Assembly: GCF_027942865.1 (NCBI RefSeq)
Contig: NC_134519.1
Coordinates: 22,912,248-22,976,247, forward strand
Source: Odontesthes bonariensis
Lineage: Eukaryota > Chordata > Actinopteri > Atheriniformes > Atherinopsidae
Reading direction: 5' to 3'
DNA: 64,000 nt
Part shown: piece after piece, positions 35,001 to 46,249 of the stretch
How positions within the stretch are numbered: position 1 is the stretch's first letter
Layout of the letters: the number at the start of each line of letters is the position of its first letter
The notes under the pieces: generated by a model
Told to the model about the DNA's origin: nothing
Seen by the model: only the letters and a program-made list of their open reading frames with translations
Databases searched by the model: none
Position numbers and translations under genes: made by a program

Positions 35001-38000
35001 AAAGACAGCTTCAAAAGAACAATTTCCTAAAACAGTAAAAGTGCTGACCTTTCTTTCAGTCTGTCAGTAAGCTCATCAAGGATCTGTGTGGCCTGTTTGT
35101 GGTACTGCAGCAGGGACTCCACAAAGGAAGACAGCTGACTCACCTGCTCCACCTACATGTGCACAAACAGAAATTTTACACCGTTATCAAACCCAGAAAC
35201 TGGTCTGGTTCTTCATTTCATCACTGAAGTTTCCTTTTTAAATCAGCCGCATTTGTTTATAATGGCAGAAACCACAGTGGCTTCCTTTAAAAAGCTTTGG
35301 AACTGCCCTGAAAACCAAAAATACCAGAGCAAACAGGTCCGACAAGCTCAAGCTACTGCAATTCGCTGTGGAAAAAAACAAGGGATGTCAGTTGACAAAG
35401 ACAGTCCTTAAAGATTTGTCTTGCTGGCTGAGAAACTATGACCCTTCCAGCAACATTAATTTTTAAAGAATGTCGTCAGAGACACACTCAAAGAGCCCGG
35501 AAAAATTCAGAGAAATTTTGAGTCAGTTTGACAACCGTCATTTAAAGGCCTACAGAAAGGTGATTTTTTGCACAAAACTGAAATAGCAGATCGATTCCTT
35601 ATATACCATGGATTTTTTTTATGATTTTAAAATAATTTTAGGCCCCTGGATAGTCCTGATTAGGCCCAATAAACTATCACCACATTTGACTCGAATTTGG
35701 CAAACTGGAACGACAGGTGCGTGACGTCGCGAGTGCCAGCTGCTGGAACAACCCCCAGTAGTTCTAGTAGCGAAGCCAGCAGTTTGCCAGACCTGGACAG
35801 CTTCTTCACGGCAAATTTCGATGTGTGCCGCGGGACGTCGCTTGGAAACATAAAACGTTGGGTTCAGTGCAAATTTTATTGCGAGTAGATGTACGAAGTG
35901 CGTGTGTTGCCCTCAGCAGCTCACACCACCGGGGACAGAGGAAGCAGAGAGACCCGCGGTCTTGTGTCTGTGTCTCCCTGTTCGCCTGCATCCTCTCTGG
36001 TGAAATCAGCCGGAGCCATCCCGCCGTGTTCGGCTCCCTGCGGTGCGGACGCTCAGAGGGAATCCACCTGGCGGAGAGTGTGTCCGCTCTCCACGGCGGG
36101 ATGGCTCCGGCTGATTTCACCAGAGAGGATGCAGGCGGACAGGGAGACACAGACACAAGACCGCGGGTCTCTCTGCTTCCTCTGTCCCCGGTGGTGTGAG
36201 CTGCTGCTGCTGAGGGCAACACACGCACCCACAGCACTTCGTACATCTACTCGCAATAAAAACTGCACTGAACCCAACGTTTTATTGCCTTCACCACTCA
36301 ACAAGCATACTAATAGCGGCATCCAGGAAAACCCATGGCACCTGTGACGTCACACGGAAGCCCCGCCCCCAGTCTGGAATTCCAGGAAGGATTTCCAAGC
36401 GGCAAATTCAAAATCGCAAATTTCATGCGTTTATGAAATGTTTTGGTGTAGAGTCCAATGATCATTATCGTTCCTCTGTGTATGTATTATCATTATGTAT
36501 TGGGTGTAGTGTCAGCTTTCTGTAGGCCTTTAAGGTTGTATAATTTACCCCAAAATTCCAAGTTAAAGGGTATAAAATGAATGCACTGTATTAACACATA
36601 ATTAGAGAATATGATACTTCCTCTGTACGTGACTGCCATAAGTGCTTTTATTCACTGATAACATTGAAAACTAAAGTTACAGAAATAACTCGGCAGGTGT
36701 CAAACAGATGTCATTTTCACAAAACACACTCCGAAAGTCATGGGCAGAATAATTCAGAAATGGCTTGTCCGCTTTCATTTATTTCAAACCTATTATACTT
36801 GTTGACACTGAATTTGAAAAAAAACAATTACTGCTTTATGATTTATTTATTTTTTGCCTTCCAAGATTATGACAATGTCAGGACTATTGATTTTCACATA
36901 GATACACATAAAGAAGTTATATTGACTGAACAGTCTATTCATTATAGAACACTCGAAAAAGTTTTGACTGATAAATGTGTGTCGAGTTCCCTGTCGGCAC
37001 AATCTAATAGATCATCACATCAGTGCCACTTCCTTTTTTAAAAATGTAATTCTTTCCCAGTGAAGTAGTGAACAACAGCTCTTTCTTTACACTATTGGAG
37101 GATATATATTTGACTGATAGATTTCGTCAGTGTATGTCCGACCCGTTTCACGCTAAATGTACTTTTCTAGTGTTTCAAGTTTGTTGTCAAGTCAAACTTG
37201 TTTAAAACTAGTTTTTAAGGAAATATTAGGCCACACTGCGATCGACACACAAAATAAATGGAGATCCTTTCTTTTTGCCATCTTGTTAACTTTGTGTTAC
37301 CTTGTATGTGAGAGGATTCGGGTCAAGATTTCTACAAACTCACATCGGTTTCCAGCAGGTTATGCATGGAGCTCTCAGACAGCTCTTTGGACTCGTGGAA
37401 CTTCTCCAGGGCCTGTCTGATCTCATCATCTGAGATTTTACCTTGACGTTTCTTTTTATAATCGTAATCAAGACGCCGGCCCTCCAACTTTTTCAGGTGG
37501 TGCTGGAGATTCAAAGACATATGATTGGGAAAACAGAATAAACATCCAAGTATTTTCACAAGTGTGAGCTAATCATATGCATTCATCTTCTCTGTTGGGA
37601 ATCTGGAGTACTGAGACTTTTCAATACTTGTGCAGCTAACTCAGCTAGCTCATTGGTCAATGGCAAGCCCGTAAGTGTAGAAGCATACCATCTCTTTGAT
37701 CGCACCTGAATGTCTTTGATATCCTTCTCAGCGACTGCCTGTAGTGGGTCAATGAAATTCTGCTTCACATCAATATCCAGAGAGTCTTTGACTTCTGCCA
37801 TCCTCTTCATTGCCTCTCCAACATCTACAAGAGCCCCACCTGAAGAAGAAGCACAAAAACAATTTAGTAAACGTGAGCTATATAAATAATAAATCAGATC
37901 TATATCAGTCATAACAAAAAAAATTAAATGTTTGTGATGTGGTGGATGAGCTCTGATTAAAAGGGCTCCTTAGCAGCTCAGGAGGAAGAGCAGTCCTATG

Positions 38001-41000
38001 CTGGTCAGACGGTCAGCAGACCGATCCCTGGCTTGCCTGGACCTCAACACTGAACCCCAAGTTGCCTCCGATGGCGTTTATCGATGTGTGAACATGTGTA
38101 ATAGGGAACACAGTATAGACTAAGATGTGCTGTATGTGTGTGTGTGGGGGTGAATGTAGCTTGTAGTGTAAAAGAGATTTGGGTGGTCAAGTAGACCAGA
38201 AAAGCGCTACATAAGTACAGTTTATTCACCATTAGTCCTGAAGCAAGGTGATTGTTTTTTTTTTTTTACCAAAGTCAGAAAGTGCAGCGTATTTATGCAG
38301 TACTTTTTTGAGTATTTTTATGTCTGGAAAAGTCATATCACCAATATGTGGTTACCTCTGCTCACCTGCTAACTGCGTGTTGGAATAAACGACATTTTAC
38401 ATGATCCTTTAGGCATCCAGGAATTGAGCAAAAAAGGGAAAACTAGTGTGGTGCCTGTTTTCCTAATTTCATCTGATGGAAGGCTTACTGTCTCTGCTCT
38501 AAAACAATGACTGAAATGTAGACTACACATTAAACGTCACTGATTTTAGAAACACAAAAGTTGTCCGAAAAAAAATGATTAAGCATGATTTCATCAGGAT
38601 TTTTAAGGCCGATCACCAATCGATAGAAGCAGGATTTACCTATTCAGATCACCGATCATATGGTGTATTTGAAGCCTTTGGTATTTCAGGGAGCATTATT
38701 TACTAACGTAAGTACTAAAAAAAATCTCATCCTATCGCTCTTAAACCGCAGCAGCCTTTATTGTTATCAGAAACGGCTTCAAGCTTAAAACATTTCTTCT
38801 CGTGGTATAAAATAAGTAACCATTTCAAATAAAATCTAAATGAGAACAACACATCAAGTTAATAAAACACACCAAGGCAACAAGATTAAAGCTTTTTCCC
38901 TGCGGGCTTCTCATTCTTTCCATTTTGTTTTATAGGAGTCCACAACCACTGGGCTGCAACTGGTCCAAGTAAAAAGAAAAACTAAAATAACCATAAGAAA
39001 TAAGCATTCATCATCAAACGGTAATTATTCCATAATGACACCGAGTGCTGCCTTTTGTGTTGTCGTGAAATTGAACGGAGCATTGCTTGGAGTGTCACAC
39101 ATTTTCCTGGAACGCGTCGCTGTGATGTGGTCTGCCGTAATCCTGTGACTGCACTGTCTCCCACTAATTCAATGATTTTGGTGACTTGCTCTTATTTTAT
39201 TAATTTGAGAAAAATGAGGGCTGTGTGTATATTATCCGTGACCTCGATAAGTAGCAACAGTGATTGAGAAATAGCTTCGTTAATGCCGTCTGTGTTCATA
39301 CGATGATTCGCCATGTGCTGAATATGCATAAAAGTTGTGAAACCAAGTAAAACCAAGGCTGCAGCTCACCAGTTTGTACACAAACACAGATGGAAAGATG
39401 GGGGCAGGTTGCACAGTGAGTGCAGAGATTAATACACACACTCGGAGGGCTTTACGGGGGAAAAGGGTTATCTGAAGCAGAATCAGATTGTAGTATTTTA
39501 AACTGTCTTGTGATTGCCACCATCGTGCAAACTTTCTCAAAAACTGCATAAACTGTGTTTTAGGGAATTTCTACACTTTTTTTTTTTTACCAAAGTTGGT
39601 GTCTTCGCCCATGTCCCGTCCATATTTGGTCATACTCTCCCCCAGCAGTCCCTCTGGCTGCGGGTATCCCGGACTCTTCACCTGCCCACGGATTTTGGAC
39701 ACTGTGTTGAGCATGGAAAGCTTGGCTCTCGTTGCCGGGTTGGGCTGGAGGTACTCTGACGTCTTGTTGATGACCTCCACTACTGCTTTGCTGGTAACAT
39801 CTGCTTTCTGGTGGCACATAATCAAAGACAGTTTGAGTCAGAGAAACCTGGGAAGCATTAATTCACAGTAAAAGGCATTGCCATTTAACACATGAACAAT
39901 AAATATCATGTTAAAATGTATTAAAATACCCTTTCAAGATCCCTGAAGTCTTCATCCAATTTGGTTCCCTCTGCACCTCCGACCTTCTCACTCACCATCT
40001 GTGAACATAAAGAAAGCAGATCGAACTTACTGGCCCTAATAAAAGAAAACTTACTAGGCTGTCAACATTGTGCCATTAACACAAGTTAAGATATTGTTAG
40101 ATTTTTCTGAATTATACAAATACAAAAGAAAAATCTGGCTAATCAACAGATAAAGCACAATGTACACATTTTAAAGGGTTTTTTGGCTAATTAGAGCTAA
40201 TTTCAAACAACAAAATAAGTGGCTTTTGCTACCAAGTGTGCATATGCGGCATATGGTACACAATTTCAACACAGTTATGGACACTTTTGCTGGATGAAAA
40301 CGTGCTGCGATCTGTATTTATGAGACATAAGTCATATTTGACAGAGGAATGCGTTTACATTTTGTGCTCTACAGTCAAGACCTAACTTTCAACAGCTGCA
40401 ATCTAAATGAATAATGTCAAGAGAGCAACATTGCGAAAAACATACAGTTTTAGTTATAGTTATAAAGTTAGTTTATGTTCTTAAATAATGCATCTATAGC
40501 TTCAGTTGATAGCTCAATTCAGACGCCCAAGTCAAACATAGTTCCTCATAAAATTAAAAAAAATTAAAAAATAAATAAATCATGCTGCCAGTTAGCTGTA
40601 ATGTTACAAACCACAGATGTCATAAGCTCTTTAGTATCTCTTATTTATAGTTTGCGAAACTGTTTCACAGCTGTTGCATTTGATGGAAAAAAAAATAAAT
40701 AAATAAAACCGTGACAGCGAAAAGTGCCTTTTGCTCTGCATTATGGATGAGGGTCAGATGTTAGCTAGTCGAGATAACCTCAGCAGAACAATAACCGGTC
40801 TATTCTGCAAGTGAAATTACAGAAAGTGACTTCATGTTTAAAATGTGCTCCAAAAGTGTCAGAATTAAGTTTATGACTGACTTTTCTATGGTTGGTTAAA
40901 GCGCACCCGTGACTTGCCTTTGTTATCCTGATTCCCTGGCTCACAAGTCAAACGTTTTAAATCAAGGAACTAAGAGGAAGAGTGTGTTAGAGACCACATT

Positions 41001-43350
41001 AAAGCAGCGAAAAGCACGACCCCCCCCGAACACGTTATGAGTCTCAACACTGCCCACTTATAACAGTGGCTGTTGCACACTGAATAATATAATAGTTCCA
41101 TTCATGCTTGCGGTTTCATTAAAAAAGTTTCAGCACAATAAGAATGTTAGCATGAACCTGTCTGTGGACAACATGAATTTTAATTCCAGGTCTTTGCTGC
41201 CATAATCTCACCGACAAACTCCCCCTTGAAGACTCCAGGCATCCAGACTTTATGCTTTATGGCTTTGCTTTGGGAAATTTACAGGCGTAGAAAGGAGGGG
41301 CATATAAACAATACGAAACCCAATTTCTGGCCAGATATAAATGGCAGAGGTCCACAGATTTTTTTTTGGAAGGTCGCAATGATCCCAATCAAGACCAACA
41401 TCCTTTAATTTTAGACTATATTCATTTTTAATCCTATCCCATGAGCAGTGTCATGATTAGTGTTTTAACACTCAGGATTCAAATATTCAAGTACTCTAGG
41501 CGTGGCTAAATAGCACCGTGACGCTGGTGTATACACTCAGTATCGTTCAGACTTTAGTCCAACTCCCGAGCAAAGTCAACGACTGATTAGAATCTCTCGA
41601 TCAAATAGTGGAATTAAGGTGTGCTGAAGGTTACTTTTGCAGAGCAGGACACTTGTCAAAAAGGCTCGAACCAGATCTTTAACGCTCTTCTGCTACCCAC
41701 GTCCAAACTTAAATATTTATCGGCCCCATTTTGGTTAAAAAGAATGACTATATTCCAAGACTTTTCCCTTCTACACTGATGGGGAAAGATGCAAACTCGA
41801 CTTCACTGTACTTAAAACCTAAATTCCATAGAGAGGTTTTTCCTTTTTCCAATCAGGTCAGCACACACATTAGAGTTTCCTACATAAAAGTCCCATCCAT
41901 GGATAATTTTACTCAACATGGATTCTAGTTTAGTCTCCCTCTTTCTCTCATATTGCTGGCAGGCCAAACAGAGACTCACCGAGTGTGCGGGGTAACCCTT
42001 TTTTGGCTCAAATCATTACAGCTGTCAGCACCACATGGCACATAAAACCATCCGACCAGACAGATCAATCACTCTCATAAGTTTATGTATTGTGCTGACT
42101 TGGCCAAGTGGTGATGTATTGAACATGAGGAGGCCTCTCCAAAATAAGTATTTAGAGCTAGAGCAGAAGTTTTGGCATGAACACGGTGGAAAAAGGAAGC
42201 ATGTCAAGTTTCAGTCGGTAATGGATTTATACCCGTTCGTTTAAATTACAAGTACAGGCAAACAGACCGTTCAGGCTGATAATACACAACTATGATTTGT
42301 GACTTTACTCATCATGTGAAGTCTTGGATGTAACAACTTGCTAAACCTCCTCTGACCACAGTAACTTCGAACAAGCTTCGCTAGAATGTTCCGAACAGAC
42401 CGAGATTCCTGCCAAGAACAGCATTCCACAGAGTTCCTACTGGAGGGGAAGATCTGGACTCCAACTACTAACCGCTCAAGAAGAAGTATTCCTCTTTGAG
42501 GATAACCTAGTTCCCCACAATATGTTGTAAACACACACACTTGATTAATTATGTGTATACATAAACGCCCCTTTTTGTATTCCAGTCTACTGGAACATAA
42601 TCCTCCGTAGAGACCACAATAAGAACAAAAATGCATCTTTGAGGGGTCAAAATGATCTGTGTGTGCAACTGCTATCACTACTCAAAGGGGCTCAGAAATG
42701 TCACCAATTTTCAATGCAATTCATACCAACAAGACCTCTACAATTATCTGGCTGTTTGTTCATTATTGAAAGGTGGTCGACTATCTGGTGGCTAACGACC
42801 CTCCTGTTGTCATTGTAACTCTGTGAAATCCCTATACATTTTTGGTAATCCAATCTGGCTCTATAAATGCCAAAAAAAAAAAAAAAAATATCTACGTCTG
42901 TCCATCATAATTAACTGACTATGTACTCCCTGGAAAAACTGCCGTGGAATTGCTCAGGCCCCCCGAGGCCTTCCCGCACACATCAGTGTGACATTTGTGT
43001 TTCAGGTGTGTAAAAAAAAAAAAATGTCAACATGCAAGCAAAGTTAAAAACAAAGTCACTAACTTTCCTGCTCGTACATCTGTGCTGGTGTAAATGGGAC
43101 AGTTGGGTGTGTGCTAATAATTTGGAAATTTAGAGCACAAAAGGTGCAACTCTTTTTGTTTCAGAGAGAGTTACACTGTAGCTTTATTTTGATAAAACTA
43201 TGTTTTTAAAATTAAAACTATATATATATGTATATGTTCTTCTTCTTCTCCCCTTTATCAGGGGTCGCCACAGCGAGTCGATCTCGTATCATTGATTTGG
43301 CGCGTTTTACGCAGGATGCAACCCTGTCCATTTATTTGGGCTTGGGACCA

Positions 43351-43400
<50 letters not shown>

Positions 43401-45322
43401 AAACTTAAACCTAAACATCTAACTTCCCCCAGTCTTGAATTTTTGCTGTCCCCTACCTAGGAAGTACATTAATTTCAGCACGATTTTTTTTAATAAAAAA
43501 CAATCCTACAATTAAACCCATTTCACAAAGAAACGCCAGGGGAAGTTAATGAATTGAAAACCTAATCTTTAACTTTCATCAGCAGTAATTTTAACACAAC
43601 TCTCTTACACAACTTTTCCATCTGCACCCAAAATTTGCCCCATTGACTGTAGCCAATATTACACTTTGGCCAGGCATGTATTAAAAAAACAAAAAAAAAA
43701 CAACCAATGTTTGATGCATCACCAATTTATTTGCAGCTATAGGCTATAACATGTCAAAGGTTGTCAGTATCAGTTTCATGGCACCATTCGTCAACGTGCT
43801 CCGTTCCAAGTTTTGAGAGAGCGAATACAGGACATGTGCCCACGAAATACTGCCTATGTACTGGCAAAATATTTGCCTACTCTGCAGGCCTTTGGTAAAG
43901 CAGATACTTTGACCTGCCACAGCAGGGCATTCCCTGGTGTATTTGTTGATGACTTGGTTCCATTTTGTGTCAGTTTAAGCATTTACAGTAAGTCAGCAGG
44001 ACTTCCTCTACATGGAGTGTAGCTATCAAGTTTACATCTATGATTTCCCCAGTGACCCACCTAAATAGCAACAATGGGGGAAGAACAAATACCAAAAAAA
44101 AAGGTCAATTGCATACAACCTGGAGGTTATTTTTGATGATTTGTCCACACTATTAGCATTCCAATACCAGTAATTAGATACACACCCACTAAGCAAGGAG
44201 CCATTACCTCACTTAGATAATGATTCTGCCAAAGCAAGCACCTGCTGCAATGATGCAGTCATCAAAACATAGGCCACCGGTTTTACAGGTCATGACTTGG
44301 TTGGCTTCATGTTTGCGGTGACAGGTTTGACATTCAAGCATCACAAGACCCAACAGTTCAATTCTTTCCTCACAGGCAGATACTTATGAATATCTGACTG
44401 ATATTCAGAAATACAAGACTAACCTGGCTCAAAAAAAAATAAAAATAAAATAAAAATAAAAAAATAAAAAAATCAGCAATTTCAGAATGCAACTGTTTAA
44501 GTCTGTGACCTGGCACTGTGTGACTTCACAAAATATTCCTTCAGTTCATTTGAATATTTGACATGCTTATCTGAGCCTCCAGCTCATTGTGGGCGGCTGT
44601 AGTTTGTGCCTCAGGTTTTTATACAGACATAATCCAAAATGAAAAGTTGAGCGATGGAAACCGTCTCGCCAAAATTAGACAAAAACTTAACCTTACACCT
44701 AATAATGGGAGTGTCACTGTGTTTTTATTGCTCCTTGCTAATGGCAGTTTACACCAGAGCATAAGAGGAGTGCTAATAAATTTGTCGATTTGTCTTTGCT
44801 TACCAAGAAATAACAATGGCTATGACTTTAGATATGTAACCCTACTGTTCCCCTAACAACAAAACAGGGTATAACTAAACCCGAACTGTCACATACAACT
44901 ATGACATTAAATCCTCACAGACACAAAACTTTAGGTTGAGGAAACAAACACCATGTAAATGAGCGCTGCTTCAGTAAATTAGCGGAGGCACTACAACCTT
45001 AGATTAGCATTGGCTAATTTACATTGACGTTATCCGTGGGAGGCAACGTATTTCACAGTCGCCACTTTTACACCACAAATGGTCGTATACACCAAGCTAA
45101 AGCGTATTGTAAAGCTGGAAAGATGATTTTTTTTAAATAGTTTTCGGTGACGTTTTTCACTTTGCTTAACCAGCTAGCTTGAAGCTAGAGCAATAAAAAT
45201 CAGCCAGCGAGAACGCCAGCGAGCTATGTGAGAAGCTGGCTAACATTTTCTTTTTTCAAAATAAGTCGCACGTTTACCTGAGTCGCTTTGTAAATTTGCT
45301 TCTTTATTCCTGCGACCGACAT
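32039..45322 (-). CDS. sh3gl1: Endophilin A2 (SH3GL1)
   Basis: Endophilin A bends membranes with its N-BAR domain and recruits dynamin and synaptojanin through its SH3 domain during endocytosis. Coding exons: 45322-45278, 39998-39930, 39807-39591, 37839-37706, 37502-37344, 35152-35049, 34487-34351, 32226-32039. Phases agree, giving 350 residues (human 368; the linker is shorter). The N-terminal amphipathic helix is [18 protein letters not shown] landmarks are [54 protein letters not shown] and [19 protein letters not shown] linker with [13 protein letters not shown] follows. The SH3 domain is at about residues 291-347 ([45 protein letters not shown]). The acidic insert sequence and the ending VPL resemble SH3GL1 more than SH3GL2 or SH3GL3, and the 19p13.3 neighbours agree. 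Intron 1 is 5.3 kb; most mobile DNA of the window is in this gene's introns. Confidence 0.95.
32227..34350. other. sh3gl1 intron 7
   Basis: A 2.1-kb intron holding the Tc1-like remnant at 33098-34200. The section 32227-33090 has no recognised element. Confidence 0.8.
33098..34200 (-). mobile_element. Decayed, internally deleted Tc1-like transposon
   Basis: On the minus strand, scattered segments match a teleost Tc1/mariner-type transposase. Near 34060-34130 is the start region (DTYCDHGK.., FQKGQ-like). Near 33590-33700 is the helix-turn-helix part. Around 33280-33380 is the DE-catalytic-region context of an operator such as [12 protein letters not shown]. At 33100-33160 is the C-terminus ending in an AKGGP-like motif. 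Frames are broken many times, and roughly 300-400 bp of the catalytic core is missing around 33180-33210, so the copy cannot encode a transposase. It lies in sh3gl1 intron 7. I did not find intact terminal inverted repeats. Confidence 0.75.
34488..35048. other. sh3gl1 intron 6
   Basis: A 561-bp AT-rich intron with short TA-rich stretches near 34600. Nothing else was recognised. Confidence 0.85.
35546..36529. mobile_element. Non-autonomous TTAA-flanked foldback DNA transposon
   Basis: A 984-bp element bounded on both sides by TTAA (35542-35545 and 36530-36533). Its ends are inverted repeats: AGGCCTACAGAAAG at the left end is exactly reverse-complemented at the right end, and 17 of the first 18 bases agree. 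TTAA target duplication is typical of the piggyBac and Kolobok superfamilies. Most of the interior is one large palindrome: a left arm of about 35850-36028 and a right arm of about 36092-36285, with a 63-bp spacer. It encodes no transposase; open frames in it are palindrome mirror images. It sits in sh3gl1 intron 5. The element calls (ends, TTAA, palindrome) are read directly; the superfamily is inferred. Confidence 0.8.
35850..36285. repeat. Large near-perfect inverted repeat (palindrome)
   Basis: The left arm begins TAAAACGTTGGGTTCAGTGC near 35851 and its reverse complement ends near 36285. The arms meet around a 63-bp spacer (36029-36091), bounded by CCGCCGTG and CACGGCGG. Arms differ only by small indels and substitutions, for example an extra GCT unit near 36200. 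The arms are GC-rich relative to the AT-rich intron around them. Confidence 0.9.
37840..39590. other. sh3gl1 intron 3
   Basis: A 1.75-kb intron holding the SINE at 37955-38235. No other recognised feature. Confidence 0.8.
37955..38235 (+). repeat. tRNA-derived SINE with conserved teleost tail
   Basis: The head has a tRNA-like stretch (TTAGCAGCTCAGGAGGAAGAGCAG followed about 35 bp later by a B-box-like GACCGATCCC). The body has the common teleost SINE sequence with ACTGAACCCCAAGTTGCCTC and GTGAATGTAGCTTGTAGTGT. The 3' end reads AAAGCGCTACATAAGTACAG. The sequence is nearly full length with moderate divergence. It lies in sh3gl1 intron 3, opposite to the gene. Confidence 0.8.
43237..43352 (+). 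repeat. Fragment of a common teleost interspersed repeat
   Basis: The sequence CTTTATCAGGGGTCGCCACA, then ATTGATTTGGCGCGTTTTAC and CATTTATTTGGGCTTGGGAC, is a motif series seen very widely in fish genomes as part of an interspersed repeat. The copy is cut short by the (AT)n tract that follows. I cannot assign the family with certainty. Confidence 0.55.
43353..43395. repeat. (AT)n microsatellite
   Basis: About 21 perfect AT units in sh3gl1 intron 1. Confidence 0.95.
44431..44472. repeat. (AAAAT)n-type A-rich repeat
   Basis: Imperfect AAAAT units in sh3gl1 intron 1. It could be an old retroposon tail, but no body is recognisable next to it. Confidence 0.8.
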
Positions 45323-46015
45323 GTTGCAACGTCAGTGTCTCCACTCGGTCCTCGATCCGGGTAATTGTGAACGAAGTAAGCTGCTGCGAATACGCACGAC
45401 AAAAACAACAGCCAAGCAACGCGCCTTCAAACTTTGCACCGTAGGTGAAAAACTTGATGGGCAACCACAGTTTCCTGGCTTCGAGTAGGAGGGTCCGTAC
45501 AACTGGATAAAGTGGGTCAAAACACACGCAAAAAGGCACGCACACAAAACACAACGTAACAACACTACGTGCTGCGTGTATCAGTTTCGGTGCAATGAAA
45601 TAACCGATAATTTTTTTTTTTTACTTTATTATGATGCCGGAAGGTTCCTTGTGAATAACCTTTTAATCATCACGTCATTCCACAGTTGCTCGAAAACTAA
45701 AGTTTGTTCTTCTTTGGTATCGTAGAAGCGTGCATTTCAAATTTTGGGGGGATAAAATAAATAAATAAATAAAAGCAGAATTCATTCCCAGTCAGAGTTA
45801 CAGTATGTGCGGTGCATGTCAGATGTTATCTTTTAATCTAAAATGTAGCCATTTTACATTTAAAGGGTATATAATGTCAGTTCAATCATTTTTAGAGGAC
45901 TGCCAGATGCACACATCTGTTGTACCCATAACAGGACCAGTTAATATCATATCTGTGTCATTTTTTTGCATTCGGAGAACTTTTAGTCACACAGGAGAAC
46001 TACTGCAAAGTTGTG
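45323..46015. promoter_or_regulatory. sh3gl1 5' flank
   Basis: The sh3gl1 promoter and 5' UTR must lie just right of 45322. The region to about 45580 has several CpGs. No TATA box or strong factor site was noticed. From 45600 to 46015 nothing is recognised. Confidence 0.45.
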
Positions 46016-46228
46016 TCAGTCTTCTGTGTCTTCGGCAGGCACCTTGGTGACGTGGTCCGGATTCTGCGACAGAAAGACCCCCTGCTCCAAAACGCCTGAT
46101 TCTTTCAGTGACTTACGGATGGGGTCATTGTCATACGGCAGAATACATTCAGAACCAGTTGGATGATGATGATGCAACAAAGCAAAAAACAATAAAAAAA
46201 TCATCAAAATAAGACACAAGTATTTCAA
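46016..46228 (-). CDS. Uncharacterised 70-codon ORF (candidate microprotein or exon)
   Basis: An open frame of 70 codons. The N-terminal 18 residues are strongly hydrophobic (MKYLCLILMIFLLFFALL) and could be a signal peptide or membrane anchor. The rest is polar and acidic (YDNDPIRKSLKESGVLEQ, then SQNPDHVTKVPAEDTED). The C-terminal half has balanced protein-like composition, while the N-terminal half is translated from an A/T-rich tract and may be chance. An in-frame AG before GCGTTTTGGAGCAGG at about 46102 could instead make the last 28 codons a terminal exon. It lies between sh3gl1 and the ROR gene, just beyond the ROR polyadenylation signal. I recognise no family. Confidence 0.25.
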   Translation of the reverse strand: MKYLCLILMIFLLFFALLHHHHPTGSECILPYDNDPIRKSLKESGVLEQGVFLSQNPDHVTKVPAEDTED

Positions 46229-46243
46229 AAGAAAAAGAAACCA

Positions 46244-46249
46244 TTTATT
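46244..46249 (-). terminator. Putative ROR-gene polyadenylation signal
   Basis: AATAAA on the minus strand, about 2.4 kb after the ROR stop codon. It would define a long 3' UTR covering about 46230-48640. No protein-coding signal was seen inside that stretch. Confidence 0.4.

Larger units (their letters stand above)
35153..37343. other. sh3gl1 intron 5
   Basis: A 2.2-kb intron holding the TTAA foldback element at 35546-36529. The remainder, including an open frame of 125 codons at 36664-37041, shows no recognisable feature. Confidence 0.8.
39999..45277. other. sh3gl1 intron 1
   Basis: A 5.3-kb intron. It contains a repeat fragment (43237-43352) running into an (AT)n tract, and an (AAAAT)n tract at 44431-44472. 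The region 41200-42250 has a composition unlike its neighbours and may be an old transposon, but I could not identify it. Confidence 0.7.

Noticed and set aside
35806-36347. Several overlapping ORFs of 89-152 codons on both strands
   Set aside because: They are mirror images produced by the large palindrome; the same peptides recur on opposite strands and match no known protein.
36664-37041. A 125-codon plus-strand ORF in sh3gl1 intron 5
   Set aside because: AT-rich, low-complexity composition, no recognisable domain and antisense to the host gene.
41200-42250. Possible LINE-like coding remnant
   Set aside because: Translation gives many stops and no convincing reverse-transcriptase or transposase motif.
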